A stretch of DNA of 63,939 nucleotides from an uncultured SAR86 cluster bacterium (GCA_902516285.1 CABXXT010000007.1:1-63939); one strand, 5' to 3'. Counted from the first letter of the stretch, positions 18,923 through 28,296 are shown. Made by a program: numbers and translations. Notes: generated by a model from the letters alone, not told the origin.

Positions 18923-20098
18923 ATGTATACATTTAAAACTCATAACAATATTGCTCAAGAGGGAACAGATGTCTTGATTGAAAATAATTTTGCTATCAAT
19001 GAAGTTGAACCAGACGCTCTTTTAATTAGAAGCTTCATTCTTGAAGATAAAAATTTTAATGAATCTTTAAAGTGTATAAGCAGAGCAGGAGCTGGAGTAA
19101 ATCACATACCCATAGAGATAGCAACTGAAAAAGGAATAGTAGTTTTCAATACACCTGGTGGAAATGCAAACGCTGTAAAAGAACTCGTGATATGTGGATT
19201 ATTGCTATCTTCAAGAGGAATAATACAAGGTCATTTATTTGCTGAGGGAATTGATGAAATCGATCCAATTAAAGTTACAAACCTTGTTGAGGGCAACAAG
19301 AAGAATTTTAAAGGAAATGAGTTAAAGGGAAAAACTATAGGAATTGTTGGCTTAGGGTCTATTGGATCACTATTAGCTCAATCATTAGAAGTTATGGGAA
19401 TGAAAGTTATTGGATATGATCCTAATATTTCTGTAGATGCTGCTTGGCAGTTGCCTAAGGAAGTTGAAAAAGCAGAGAGTTTAAAATATTTGTTTTCAAA
19501 CTCAGATTATATTTCTCTCCATGTGCCTCTGGTTGAAGATACAAGAAATTTAATATCAAAAGAAACAATAAAATTCATTAAAAAAGGCGCTAAGCTTATA
19601 AATCTCTCAAGAGGAGAAATAGTTAATAATCAAGATTTATTACATGCACTCAATGAAAACCATATTAGTTCCTTCGTAACTGATTTTCCAACTCCTGAAA
19701 TGATTCAAAGATCAAAAGAATTTAATGATGTTATTTTATTACCTCACCTTGGAGCAAGTACAAAAGAAGCAGAAATTAATTGCGCAATTATGGCCGCAGA
19801 ACAAGTCAAGAATTTTTTACATGAAGGAGTTATTAAAAATTCAGTTAATTTCCCATCAATAAAGCTTAGCAAAAGTTCAAATTATAGATTAATTTTAATT
19901 CATCAAGACGAGCCAGGAATGCTTGGAAAAATTACAAATGAGATTGCCAAAGAAAAACTTAATATTTCAGATATGATCAACAAAAGTAGAAATAATATAG
20001 CGATTACTCTTATTGATACGTCTGAAAAACCAAGCGATGATCTAATAAATACTATAAGACAAATTCCAAGTTTAGTTAGTGCAAGGCTTTGTAAGTAG
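18923..20098 (+). CDS. serA: D-3-phosphoglycerate dehydrogenase
   Basis: First step of serine synthesis. It has the D-2-hydroxyacid dehydrogenase fold with the NAD site GKTIGIVGLGSIGSLLAQ, catalytic Arg in LINLSRGEIVNN, Glu in TDFPTPEM, and His in ILLPHLGASTKEA. The substrate domain contains SRAGAGVNHIPIEIATEKGI and NTPGGNANAVKE. A C-terminal ACT domain (about 318-391, YRLILIHQDEPGMLGKIT) probably binds serine. At 391 residues it is the short ACT-only form. Confidence 0.93.
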   Translation: MYTFKTHNNIAQEGTDVLIENNFAINEVEPDALLIRSFILEDKNFNESLKCISRAGAGVNHIPIEIATEKGIVVFNTPGGNANAVKELVICGLLLSSRGIIQGHLFAEGIDEIDPIKVTNLVEGNKKNFKGNELKGKTIGIVGLGSIGSLLAQSLEVMGMKVIGYDPNISVDAAWQLPKEVEKAESLKYLFSNSDYISLHVPLVEDTRNLISKETIKFIKKGAKLINLSRGEIVNNQDLLHALNENHISSFVTDFPTPEMIQRSKEFNDVILLPHLGASTKEAEINCAIMAAEQVKNFLHEGVIKNSVNFPSIKLSKSSNYRLILIHQDEPGMLGKITNEIAKEKLNISDMINKSRNNIAITLIDTSEKPSDDLINTIRQIPSLVSARLCK

Positions 20099-20396
20099 CT
20101 CTAATTAAGCAAGTTTTTTTAAGACTTTTGTCCTTCTTTTTTAAATACGAACTTTATATAGAAAAACACTTGTCAACAGAAAAATTTAGTGTTAAAAGCA
20201 GATTAACTATCTTTAAGCATTTATATACAAAAAGATAGTATAAATTACTTAAAGTACTGATATTAGGTTATTTTTATTATTTTTGTATAATTTTTATACA
20301 AGTATGTCAAAACCCTTATTTAATGGCTTTAATAGGAGGATTAATAAAGTTATCCATAACTTTATCCACAGATTCTGTGGATAAAAATTTGTTAAA
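20099..20396. other. Intergenic region with DnaA-box cluster (origin-like or DnaA-regulatory)
   Basis: A 298-base, strongly AT-rich gap between serA and ung. Its right end holds three DnaA boxes: TTATCCATA (20350-20358), perfect TTATCCACA (20362-20370) and a perfect inverted copy (20376-20384). A second inverted repeat with weak DnaA-like arms (TTGTATAA/TTATACAA, 20283-20301) lies upstream next to T-rich DNA that could unwind. There is no dnaA, dnaN, rpmH or mnmG here, which argues against calling oriC outright. The rest of the gap shows no gene I can support. Confidence 0.45.
20361..20384. repeat. Perfect palindrome formed by two inverted DnaA boxes
   Basis: TTATCCACAG and CTGTGGATAA form 10-base arms (20362-20371 and 20375-20384) around a 3-base ATT centre. 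In RNA this would also be a hairpin 12 bases before the ung start, so it could affect ung translation as well as bind DnaA. Confidence 0.6.
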
Positions 20397-21074
20397 ATGA
20401 GCAATATTATTTTTGATAATTTTCTATCTGATAATTGGCTTGATGCGCTTGGCAGAGAATCTAGTATTCAAAGCTTAAGCAAGCCAATTACATTCATCAA
20501 CAATGAAATTAAATTAAACAAAAAAATATTTCCAGATATAAATAAAATTTTTGAGGCCTTTAGATGCTGCCCTTTTAAATCAACTAAAGTTGTAATTTTT
20601 GGGCAAGATCCATACTTCCAACCTGGCCTAGCCAATGGTCTTGCTTTCTCAGTAAATGACGGAGCAAAGATACCAGCATCATTAAAAAATATTTACAAGG
20701 AAATATATAATGATATTGGTACACCTTCTCAAACAAACGGCTGTCTAAAAAAATGGGCATCTCAAGGTGTCTTACTTTTAAATTCTTCTTTAACAGTCGA
20801 GGAATCAAAGCCTGGATCACATTCAAATATTGGATGGGAAAAATTCATGGATGATGTAGTTGAATGTTTAAACAAAAAAGAAAATATTGTTTACATGCTG
20901 TGGGGTAATAATGCTAAAAATTATCTAAATAAAATTAATAAAAATAATAATTTGATTTTGACAAGCTCACATCCTTCACCTTTGTCATCTCACAGAGGTT
21001 TTTTTGGGTGTAAACATTTTTCAAAATGTAATGATTACTTAATTAAAAATAATCTTGAGCCAATTAAGTGGTAA
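20397..21074 (+). CDS. ung: Uracil-DNA glycosylase
   Basis: Removes uracil from DNA, family 1 UDG. The water-activating motif GQDPY is at 69-73 (catalytic D71), with the uracil-pocket GLAFSV after it, and the minor-groove intercalation loop HPSPLSSHRGFFG is near the C-terminus. Length 225 is normal. The DnaA-box palindrome lies directly upstream. The gene converges with ygfZ with a 2-base gap. Confidence 0.95.
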   Translation: MSNIIFDNFLSDNWLDALGRESSIQSLSKPITFINNEIKLNKKIFPDINKIFEAFRCCPFKSTKVVIFGQDPYFQPGLANGLAFSVNDGAKIPASLKNIYKEIYNDIGTPSQTNGCLKKWASQGVLLLNSSLTVEESKPGSHSNIGWEKFMDDVVECLNKKENIVYMLWGNNAKNYLNKINKNNNLILTSSHPSPLSSHRGFFGCKHFSKCNDYLIKNNLEPIKW

Positions 21075-21076
21075 AT

Positions 21077-21865
21077 TTATTCTAAATAAAGAACAGGATC
21101 TAAGTTTTGTATATTTTTAATATCTTCTTTTTTTAAGATCGCATTAAAAATTATTAAATCACCTGCCTTTACTGTTTCTCCAACAATTTTTACTGTCTCT
21201 GGAACATCAAAACCATTTTTAATAATTAAAATACAAAATTTTCTTCTATCAACTCCAAGATATTTCATTCGAGCAACAATTTCTTGACCTCTAAAACATC
21301 CTTTATCAAATGAAACCCTTAAATAATCATAATTTATTTCATTTGGTCTAAATTTTTTAGATTCATTGATGGTTAAGAATAAATTACCTAGGATTTTATT
21401 TGAAATATCCCAAGCATTAGCTTCAACTAATGCTTCATCTTTTGAATTATCTTCAAGACTTATTGATAATTCAAAGTGATCATTAGAAAGAAATGCATTT
21501 AATACATGATCCTTCCTTGATACAGTGCCAAAAACGTCCTGTTTTATTTTAACGAAGCTAACTTTATTGAACTTTGCGAATACAGAGAGTTCTTTTATTA
21601 AAAGCTCTTCAAAACATTTATTAATAATTAATTTATATACATTTTTATTCATATATATAAAAAAATCACAAAGCACTTGCCCTTTGTGATCACAAATAGC
21701 TGATAGCTGAAAACAATTATTTTTTAAAAGATTTATATCTGAAGTTACTTGTCCTTGAAGAAATTCGTGGACTTGGTCTGGCTCACCATCCAAATCTAGT
21801 ACTCTCATATCTTTGAGATGAAGCGAGCCAAATTTGATTAAATTATTATGAATATCCAATTTCAA
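21077..21865 (-). CDS. ygfZ: Folate-binding Fe-S cluster repair protein YgfZ
   Basis: GcvT-like, folate-dependent protein that supports Fe-S enzymes such as MiaB. The family signature KGCFRGQEIVARM (normally K-G-C-[YF]-x-G-Q-E) is present at about residues 188-200, with the key cysteine. The N-terminal folate-domain motif FLQGQVTSDI is at about 35-44. Length 262 is somewhat short compared with the 326-residue E. coli protein, chiefly in the C-terminal part. It is divergent from sdhE, the same neighbourhood as in E. coli. Confidence 0.9.
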   Translation of the reverse strand: MKLDIHNNLIKFGSLHLKDMRVLDLDGEPDQVHEFLQGQVTSDINLLKNNCFQLSAICDHKGQVLCDFFIYMNKNVYKLIINKCFEELLIKELSVFAKFNKVSFVKIKQDVFGTVSRKDHVLNAFLSNDHFELSISLEDNSKDEALVEANAWDISNKILGNLFLTINESKKFRPNEINYDYLRVSFDKGCFRGQEIVARMKYLGVDRRKFCILIIKNGFDVPETVKIVGETVKAGDLIIFNAILKKEDIKNIQNLDPVLYLE

Positions 21866-21899
21866 GTAAAATATCTTTATTAAAACTTTATTTTAACCA

Positions 21900-22157
21900 A
21901 TGAATATCGAAATAAACAGAATACAATGGAAATGTAGAAGAGGAATGAGAGAAATCGACTTGCTTTTAAGAGAATTTTCAAATTCTAAGCTTCAAACATT
22001 GGATAAAGATAATCTGTTTATATTTAATCAAATTCTTGATTATGACGATCAAACTCTTTTTGATTATATTTTTAAACAGGAATCTTTGAATAATAAGATC
22101 CATGAGGACTTTATTAATAAATATTTAAAAAAATTCACAAAGCAAGGAAACTTTTAG
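21900..22157 (+). CDS. sdhE: FAD assembly factor SdhE
   Basis: Small helical protein of the SdhE/YgfY family (85 residues) that promotes covalent flavinylation of succinate dehydrogenase. The RGxxE motif is present as CRRGMREIDLLLREF at residues 12-26, followed by the family pattern of acidic helices (ILDYDDQTLFDYIF). Its position divergent from ygfZ and upstream of rpoE supports the call. Confidence 0.9.
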   Translation: MNIEINRIQWKCRRGMREIDLLLREFSNSKLQTLDKDNLFIFNQILDYDDQTLFDYIFKQESLNNKIHEDFINKYLKKFTKQGNF

Positions 22158-22174
22158 AACAATTTCTTGTCAGA
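22147..22174 (+). promoter_or_regulatory. Candidate sigma-E promoter of rpoE
   Basis: GAAACTT (22147-22153) and TCAGA (22170-22174) are separated by 16 bases, matching the sigma-E pattern GGAACTT-N16-TCTGA with one change in each element. The site overlaps the end of sdhE and would start a transcript near 22180, giving rpoE a very short leader. Autoregulation of rpoE from its own promoter is the rule in E. coli and Pseudomonas; the match here is by eye. Confidence 0.45.
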
Positions 22175-22195
22175 CAGCATAGGAATAATATTTAT

Positions 22196-22771
22196 ATGAA
22201 AAATAGTTCGAAAGATATTGATTCCCGTTTAATAGAAAAAGTAAAAAATGGAAATGAAAAAGCCTTTAAAATACTTATGATCAAATATTATCCAAGAGTT
22301 TATTTGGCTTTGTTTTCTTTTACTAAATCTAAAGAAGACTCTGAAGATTTAGCACAACAAACCTTTGTGAAAGTATGGGACCAAATTAATAGTTTCAGAG
22401 GCGACAGCGCTTTTTTTACCTGGGTGTATAGAATAGCAATTAATTTAGCGAAAAACTTTGTAGTAAGTGCAAATTATAGGAAACAGTCTTTGAATTCCTC
22501 GATAGATGAATTTGAAATGGATTTTAGTTCATTTAACGATGTTGAATCTTTGCTAATTCATGATGAATCTTTAAAAAAGATTAGTAATTATGTCGATACA
22601 CTCCCTGAGTCCCTTAAGACATCATTTATTTTAAGAGAAGAGAGTGGAAAAACATATGAAGAGATTTCAGAAATGACTGATACGCCAATTGGCACAGTGA
22701 GATCAAGAATATTTAGAGCAAGGGAGCTTGTAATAGACTTTATTAAAAAGGATTTAATTATAAATGATTAG
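22196..22771 (+). CDS. rpoE: RNA polymerase sigma factor RpoE/AlgU
   Basis: ECF sigma factor of the envelope stress response, 191 residues. Region 2 is visible as LMIKYYPRVYLALFSFTKSKEDSEDLAQQTFVKVW in pieces at about 25-60, with FRGDSAFFTWVYRIAINLAKN typical of RpoE. Region 4 (about 130-185) contains LPESLKTSFILREE and YEEISEMTDTPIGTVRSRIFRAREL. The following rseA start overlaps the rpoE stop by 8 bases, so sigma and anti-sigma are translationally coupled. Confidence 0.95.
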   Translation: MKNSSKDIDSRLIEKVKNGNEKAFKILMIKYYPRVYLALFSFTKSKEDSEDLAQQTFVKVWDQINSFRGDSAFFTWVYRIAINLAKNFVVSANYRKQSLNSSIDEFEMDFSSFNDVESLLIHDESLKKISNYVDTLPESLKTSFILREESGKTYEEISEMTDTPIGTVRSRIFRARELVIDFIKKDLIIND

Positions 22772-23426
22772 TAGCGAAGAAAAACTATCTGCACTATTTG
22801 ATGGTGAGCTAGATGCAGCAGAATTAGATGAATTAATAGATGTTGTAACCAATGATCCTTTGTTAGAAAATAAAATGAGTTTGTACAGCCTTCTTTCACT
22901 TTCAATAGCAGCTCGAAATAAGGCTATCCCAATAAATAAAAAAGTTAATAAATCATTTTATAATTTTTGGTTTTCAAACAGCATAACAGCAGCCGCCTCA
23001 ATCGCTTTCACTCTAATAATTATTAATAACTCAGATTTAACAAGAATGAAAGTTAATTTAGACTCAGCCAATCAAATTGAGTCAGCTATCAATAGCATTG
23101 AAGCTAAAAAAATTATTTCTCAATCAGAGGAATTTCTTACTGACCATGTTATGAAGGTTATAAATGATCCAACATACATGTCTAACAATAAAAATCTTGA
23201 TTTTAAAGAAGTTGGGTTTAAAAGTATTAATTCTAATTACATAAGAGGTAATGAAAATTTTAATCTTCGTGTTGAAAAGAAAAATTTAGGTATAAAACAA
23301 GTAAAATCCTGGAGGCATGGAAATAAAAATATATTTCTTGTTCCACTAAGTGATGGAAGGGTTATTACAATTTATGGTAATATTTCACGTTCAACAGCAC
23401 TTGCAATAGCTGAAAAAATTAAATAG
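22764..23426 (+). CDS. rseA: Anti-sigma-E factor RseA with an RseB-like C-terminal domain
   Basis: The N-terminus (SEEKLSALFDGELDAAELDELI, read in pieces) is the sigma-binding domain of RseA/MucA, followed by a single membrane segment at about 70-88 (ITAAASIAFTLIIIN). The periplasmic tail is longer than in RseA and ends with GRVITIYGNISRSTALAIAEKI (residues 198-219, quoted without the last lysine), which closely resembles the C-terminus of E. coli RseB (ITIVGELPPQTAKRIAENI). Residues about 147-220 therefore look like the RseB C-terminal domain. No separate rseB or rseC follows; the protease gene starts 10 bases later. The RseA call is strong by context; the fusion is inference from motif resemblance. 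Confidence 0.85.
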   Translation: MISSEEKLSALFDGELDAAELDELIDVVTNDPLLENKMSLYSLLSLSIAARNKAIPINKKVNKSFYNFWFSNSITAAASIAFTLIIINNSDLTRMKVNLDSANQIESAINSIEAKKIISQSEEFLTDHVMKVINDPTYMSNNKNLDFKEVGFKSINSNYIRGNENFNLRVEKKNLGIKQVKSWRHGNKNIFLVPLSDGRVITIYGNISRSTALAIAEKIK

Positions 23427-23436
23427 CAAAAATAAT

Positions 23437-24840
23437 ATGAGAAAAAAAATATTTAAAAATATATTTATAGCTTTTACTTTTATTTACTCTATAAATATCT
23501 ATGCATCAGCACTTCCTAGCAACATTGCTGATCTTGTTGAATCATCAGCACCTGCTGTAGTGAACATAACTTCAAAAAGGGAAGTTGCTCAAGGTTCTTC
23601 ATATGGCTATAGGGGTATTCCTGATGAGATGCTGGAGAGATTTGGTATACCAAGACAATTTAGAGATATGCCTCAACAAAAAAGAGAAGCTATATCTTAT
23701 GGGTCAGGCTTTATATTAAAAGATAATTACATAATGACGAACTTTCATGTTGTAGAAAATGCAACCGAGGTTATAGTATCACTATCGGATAGAAGAGAAT
23801 TTGTTGCAGAAGTCATTGGGGTTGATCCGTTATCTGATTTGGCAGTACTTAAGGTACAGGGACAAGACCTACCAACAGTAAATACTGGTAATAGCGAAAA
23901 ACTTAAGGTTGGGGATTGGGTAATTGCTATAGGATCACCGTTTAGTTTTGATTTTTCAGTAACTGCAGGAATTGTTAGTGCAAAAGGGAGAAGTATTCAA
24001 AATAACAATATCGGAAATTATGTTCCTTTCCTACAAACTGATGTAGCAATTAATCCTGGTAATTCTGGAGGTCCTTTATTTAATCTCGATGGAGAAGTTG
24101 TAGGTATTAATTCCCAAATATATTCTCGAAGTGGCGGATATCAAGGTTTAGCTTTTGCTATACCGATAAATGTTGCAGTTGATGTTGCTGATCAAATTAT
24201 CTCTAGTGGTGAAGTTTCAAGGGGTTATTTGGGAGTGCGTATGAGTGAGGTTGATAGCGATCTTGCAGATGCTCTTGGAATGAAAAAACCATATGGCGCA
24301 TTAATAAATGATGTTGAAGAAGGAGAGTCTGCTGACAATGCCGGCTTAGTGCCCGGAGATGTCATAATTGAATTTGACAATAAAGAAATTAAATTTAGTA
24401 CAGATTTGCCTCATGTTGTTGGCCAGATAAAACCAAATACAGAAGCAGATGCAAAAGTTATTAGAGATGGTGAAGAAATTACTCTTAACTTCATACTAGG
24501 TGAGCTACCTGTAAATAAAGATTCTTTCATTCCAGCTAAAACTCAATCCTCTTCGGATCCTCTTGGCCTTAAAGTTGCAGATATTGATAGAGATAATCCA
24601 TCAATGACTAATTTGCCTGATGGTGTGATTGTATCAAGGGTAAGTCCAAATTCTTCAGCTTCTGGCAAAATTACTAGAGGTGATGTAATAACGATGATTC
24701 AATATCGAGGAAAAAAGTATGATATTTTCGACACGGAATCGTTCGATAAAGCTGTTGATAATTTTTCGTCAAATGACAAAATTGCCATACACCTTATTAG
24801 GTCTGGAAATAGATTAATTCAATCTATCACTTTAAATTAA
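23437..24840 (+). CDS. mucD: Periplasmic serine endoprotease DegP/MucD
   Basis: HtrA-family protease of 467 residues. A signal peptide covers about 1-24 (IFIAFTFIYSINIYASA). The catalytic triad is H104 (NFHVVENA), D134 (DPLSDLAVLKV) and S210 (NPGNSGGPLF). A flexible LA loop (about 53-85) and two PDZ domains (about 265-350 and 370-465) follow. It is the last gene of the rpoE-rseA unit, the position of mucD in pseudomonads. It probably degrades misfolded periplasmic proteins. Confidence 0.93.
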   Translation: MRKKIFKNIFIAFTFIYSINIYASALPSNIADLVESSAPAVVNITSKREVAQGSSYGYRGIPDEMLERFGIPRQFRDMPQQKREAISYGSGFILKDNYIMTNFHVVENATEVIVSLSDRREFVAEVIGVDPLSDLAVLKVQGQDLPTVNTGNSEKLKVGDWVIAIGSPFSFDFSVTAGIVSAKGRSIQNNNIGNYVPFLQTDVAINPGNSGGPLFNLDGEVVGINSQIYSRSGGYQGLAFAIPINVAVDVADQIISSGEVSRGYLGVRMSEVDSDLADALGMKKPYGALINDVEEGESADNAGLVPGDVIIEFDNKEIKFSTDLPHVVGQIKPNTEADAKVIRDGEEITLNFILGELPVNKDSFIPAKTQSSSDPLGLKVADIDRDNPSMTNLPDGVIVSRVSPNSSASGKITRGDVITMIQYRGKKYDIFDTESFDKAVDNFSSNDKIAIHLIRSGNRLIQSITLN

Positions 24841-24894
24841 GATTCAACATTGCTAACGTTTTTTAATAGTTTGCTTGTAAAATAGCAACAAATC

Positions 24895-26682
24895 ATGAAG
24901 AACATTAGAAACTTTTCTGTTATTGCACACATTGACCATGGTAAATCTACTTTATCTGACAGATTAATTGAGTTTTGTGGTGGACTTTCATCAAGAGAAA
25001 TGGAGGCACAAATTCTTGATTCAATGGATATTGAAAGAGAAAGAGGCATTACTATTAAAGCTCAAGCGGTATCTCTAAAATATAAAACGAATGAATGTGA
25101 ATATCTATTAAATTTTATTGATACACCTGGTCACGTCGATTTTTCTTACGAGGTATCAAGATCTTTGTCAGCATGCGAGGGTGCCCTTTTAGTTGTTGAC
25201 GGATCACAAGGAGTAGAAGCACAAACCTTAGCAAATTGTTACACAGCTGTTGAAGAGGGCTTGGAAGTTGTCCCTGTAATCAATAAAATTGATCTGCCTC
25301 AGTCTGAACCAGATAGAGTAAGAGTTGAGATTGAAGAAATGGTCGGGATTAATGCATCTGAATCACCGCTAGTAAGTGCAAAAACCGGAGAAGGCATTCA
25401 AATGCTGTTAGATAAATTAGTACAAGATATTCCAAGTCCAGAGGGCGACATTAATAAAAATTTACAGGCTCTTATTGTAGATTCTTGGTTTGATTCTTAT
25501 CTTGGAGTAGTCTCATTAATTAGAATTAAGAATGGAGTAATCAAAACCGGACAAAAGTTTAAGATCCATTCTACCGAACAAACATATATTGTGGATGACG
25601 TTGGAATTTTTTCACCTAAAAAAATTTCAAAATCTGAATTGTCGGCAGGTGAAGTAGGTTATATAGTTGCAGGGATAAAGGATATAAAGGGTGCTCCAGT
25701 TGGAGACACTTTAGTAGAACATAATGATGAGTCAACTGAAGCATTGGCTGGTTTTAAAAAAGTTAATCCAAAAGTATTTGCTTCAATATTTACATTGAAT
25801 TCTGATGATTATGAAAAGTTTAGAGATGCCTTATCAAAGCTAGTTCTAAATGATTCATCTTTAATATATGAGCCTGAAGTATCAGATGCCTTAGGTTTCG
25901 GTTTTAGATGTGGTTTCCTAGGAACACTGCACATGGAAGTTGTTCGCGAAAGACTCGAAAGAGAATATGATCTCGATTTAATCTCTACAGCCCCCTCGGT
26001 AGAATATGAAGTCCTCAAAACAGATGGAACAATATTAAAATGTGATAATCCTTCTCAATTACCCCTTTCAAATGAGATAGATGAAATAAGAGAGCCAATT
26101 GTAAATACAACTATTATTTCTCCTAATGATTACATTGGAAATATCATTACACTTTGTACTTCTAAGAGAGGCATACAAAAGGATATGAAATACTTTGGTA
26201 ATCAGGTATCAATTACTTTTGAAATGCCATTATCTTCTGTCATTATTGATTTTTTTGATCAAATCAAATCATCCACTAAAGGATTTGCTTCCATAGAGTA
26301 TTCTTTAATTGGATTCCAAAAGTCAGACTTAACTAAAATCGATGTCTTAATAAATAATAACAAAATTGATGCATTATCTATGATTGTTCATAAATCATTT
26401 TCAACATCAAAAGCTAGAGAAATTGCAAAAAATCTCCAAAAATTAATTCCAAGACAAATGTTTGATGTTCCTATCCAGGTAGCTCTTGGTGCTAAAATAA
26501 TATCAAGAGAGACGGTAAAAGCTTACAGAAAGAATGTTACCGCTAAGCTATATGGTGGTGATGTTACAAGAAAAATGAAGTTACTTGAAAAACAAAAACA
26601 AGGAAAGAAAAAGATGAAACAACTTGGTAAGGTATCTATTCCGCAAGATGCATTTTTAAATTATTTCAGTTCAGGAGAATAA
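24895..26682 (+). CDS. lepA: Elongation factor 4 (LepA)
   Basis: Ribosome-dependent GTPase. It has the G1 motif AHIDHGKST (residues 11-19), [10 protein letters not shown] in switch I, DTPGHVDF for G3 and NKIDLP for G4. The LepA-specific C-terminal domain ends [19 protein letters not shown]. Length 595 is typical. It opens a long run of closely spaced plus-strand genes with lepB following 7 bases later, the conserved lepA-lepB-rnc-era order. Confidence 0.97.
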   Translation: MKNIRNFSVIAHIDHGKSTLSDRLIEFCGGLSSREMEAQILDSMDIERERGITIKAQAVSLKYKTNECEYLLNFIDTPGHVDFSYEVSRSLSACEGALLVVDGSQGVEAQTLANCYTAVEEGLEVVPVINKIDLPQSEPDRVRVEIEEMVGINASESPLVSAKTGEGIQMLLDKLVQDIPSPEGDINKNLQALIVDSWFDSYLGVVSLIRIKNGVIKTGQKFKIHSTEQTYIVDDVGIFSPKKISKSELSAGEVGYIVAGIKDIKGAPVGDTLVEHNDESTEALAGFKKVNPKVFASIFTLNSDDYEKFRDALSKLVLNDSSLIYEPEVSDALGFGFRCGFLGTLHMEVVRERLEREYDLDLISTAPSVEYEVLKTDGTILKCDNPSQLPLSNEIDEIREPIVNTTIISPNDYIGNIITLCTSKRGIQKDMKYFGNQVSITFEMPLSSVIIDFFDQIKSSTKGFASIEYSLIGFQKSDLTKIDVLINNNKIDALSMIVHKSFSTSKAREIAKNLQKLIPRQMFDVPIQVALGAKIISRETVKAYRKNVTAKLYGGDVTRKMKLLEKQKQGKKKMKQLGKVSIPQDAFLNYFSSGE

Positions 26683-26689
26683 AAATTAA

Positions 26690-27637
26690 ATGATTACTGA
26701 TCCGCTTTTTATATTTGGTATGTTGGGCATGATCTTATGCTTATACAGCTGGATTAAATTTAATATCAAAGAAGAATTAAAAGAATCTATAGTTGTTAAG
26801 AATATATCTACTATTAGTTTCATCTCTGGAGCTTTTGTACTAATGAGCATTTTTACAAACTCTGGTGATCTCGGAATAGTACTTTTTTTTGGATCTATTG
26901 TTTCACTATTAGTTATGTTGTTAGGATTTATTCTCAAAAATAAAAATATTACTACAACTTCTAGAGGTTACTTTATTCCGATTTTCCTAATTTTTGTTCT
27001 AAGAACCTTTCTCTACGAGCCATATCAAATCCCGTCTGGGTCAATGGAGCCTCAGCTCAAAAAGGGTGATTTTTTACTAGTTAATAAGTTTGCCTATGGG
27101 CTGAAGATTAATAGAATTGGAATTCCTAGTTTTTTAAGAAGCGAACCTCAATATGGTGATCCTGTTGTGATTATTCCTCCACATAATCCCGTACCCTATA
27201 TTAAACGTTTAGTTGGCAAGCCAAATGATGTAATTCGAATCATTAATAAACAGCTTTTTGTGAATGGTGTTCCCTTAGAGAGATCATTCATAAAGTCAGA
27301 AGAGATTACCCTAAAAAAACGTTATTTATATAGCTCTGGGGAAACTATTGTTAGAGAAATGAATGCAACTGGCGATCTTTTTTACGAAAGAAATGGCTCA
27401 GCAGAATATATTATTAGAAATACAAGGAATGAAAATCAGCAGTACCCTCAAGAGTGGGTTGTTCCAGATGATCACTATTTTGTGATGGGAGATAATAGAG
27501 ATAATTCTAATGACAGCACAAAGGATGTTGGATTTGTACCTAGAGCAAACTTTTTTGGAAGAGCTGATATATTGTGGATGAGCTGGGAGTGTTGGACATG
27601 CATACCTTCTTTTGGGAAAGTTGGAAAAATAAATTAA
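26690..27637 (+). CDS. lepB: Signal peptidase I
   Basis: Membrane-bound serine/lysine peptidase that cleaves Sec and Tat signal peptides. The first half has three hydrophobic segments (about 5-22, 42-80 and 93-106). The catalytic serine is S118 in PSGSMEPQL and the general base is K172 in YIKRLVGKPNDVI; the later box GDNRDNSNDS is intact. Length 315 fits the gammaproteobacterial type. The stop overlaps the rnc start as TAATG. Confidence 0.95.
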   Translation: MITDPLFIFGMLGMILCLYSWIKFNIKEELKESIVVKNISTISFISGAFVLMSIFTNSGDLGIVLFFGSIVSLLVMLLGFILKNKNITTTSRGYFIPIFLIFVLRTFLYEPYQIPSGSMEPQLKKGDFLLVNKFAYGLKINRIGIPSFLRSEPQYGDPVVIIPPHNPVPYIKRLVGKPNDVIRIINKQLFVNGVPLERSFIKSEEITLKKRYLYSSGETIVREMNATGDLFYERNGSAEYIIRNTRNENQQYPQEWVVPDDHYFVMGDNRDNSNDSTKDVGFVPRANFFGRADILWMSWECWTCIPSFGKVGKIN

Positions 27638-28296
27638 TGAATTTTCATAAATTACAAAAAAAAATAAAATATGAATTTAAAAATATTGATCTTCTAACTT
27701 TAGCTTTATCTCATAAAAGCTCAAATAACACTGATAATAATGAAAGACTAGAATTCCTTGGAGACTCAATATTAAATTCAGTTATCTCGCAATACTTATT
27801 TTTAAAATTTCCACTTGTCAAAGAGGGCCAATTGACCAGAATGCGATCTTATCTGGTCAAAGGCGAGACCCTGACAAAAAAAGCTAATCAAATTAACCTT
27901 ATAGATCATATAAGTCTTTCAAAAGGCACTTCAAATCTCTCAAAAGAAAGAAAATCTTCAATATTAGAAGGCTCAATTGAGTCAATTATTGGTGCTGTCT
28001 TTCTTGATAGCAGTTGGGAGCAAGTAAATATCTTTATACTTAATTTTTTTAATGATGAATTAAGTCAAATTAAATCTGACCAGGAATTTAGAGATTCAAA
28101 AACAGAATTACAAGAGCTGCTTCAATCAAAAAAATTAAATCCTCCTAAATATGTAACTGTAGACTCAACAAAAGGTTTTAATAGTCAAATTAAATTAAAC
28201 AAAGAAAATTTTTCATCTTTTGGAAGCTCAAAAAGACAAGCTGAGGTAGCAGTTGCTAAAAAAGCATTAAAATATTTAAAAGAACAAAATGGATAA
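27637..28296 (+). CDS. rnc: Ribonuclease III
   Basis: Processes double-stranded RNA, including rRNA precursors. The signature NERLEFLGDSIL contains the catalytic Glu and Asp, with a second acidic pair in EGSIESIIGAVFLDS. The C-terminal dsRNA-binding domain is at about 150-218 (DSKTELQELLQSKKL, SKRQAEVAVAKKALKYL). The ATG at 27637 overlaps the lepB stop by one base and gives 219 residues, normal for the family; the frame stays open 21 codons further upstream inside lepB, which is not needed. Confidence 0.95.
   Translation: MNFHKLQKKIKYEFKNIDLLTLALSHKSSNNTDNNERLEFLGDSILNSVISQYLFLKFPLVKEGQLTRMRSYLVKGETLTKKANQINLIDHISLSKGTSNLSKERKSSILEGSIESIIGAVFLDSSWEQVNIFILNFFNDELSQIKSDQEFRDSKTELQELLQSKKLNPPKYVTVDSTKGFNSQIKLNKENFSSFGSSKRQAEVAVAKKALKYLKEQNG

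Noticed and set aside
20147-20177. GAACTT followed by TCAAC, a sigma-E-like promoter after serA
   Set aside because: The -10 match is poor and the nearest plus-strand gene, ung, is more than 200 bases away and not a known sigma-E target.
20304-20384. 26-codon ATG frame before ung, encoding a basic peptide and containing a strong AGGAGG
   Set aside because: No ribosome site precedes its ATG, the AGGAGG lies inside it, and the frame coincides with the DnaA boxes, which explain the sequence better.
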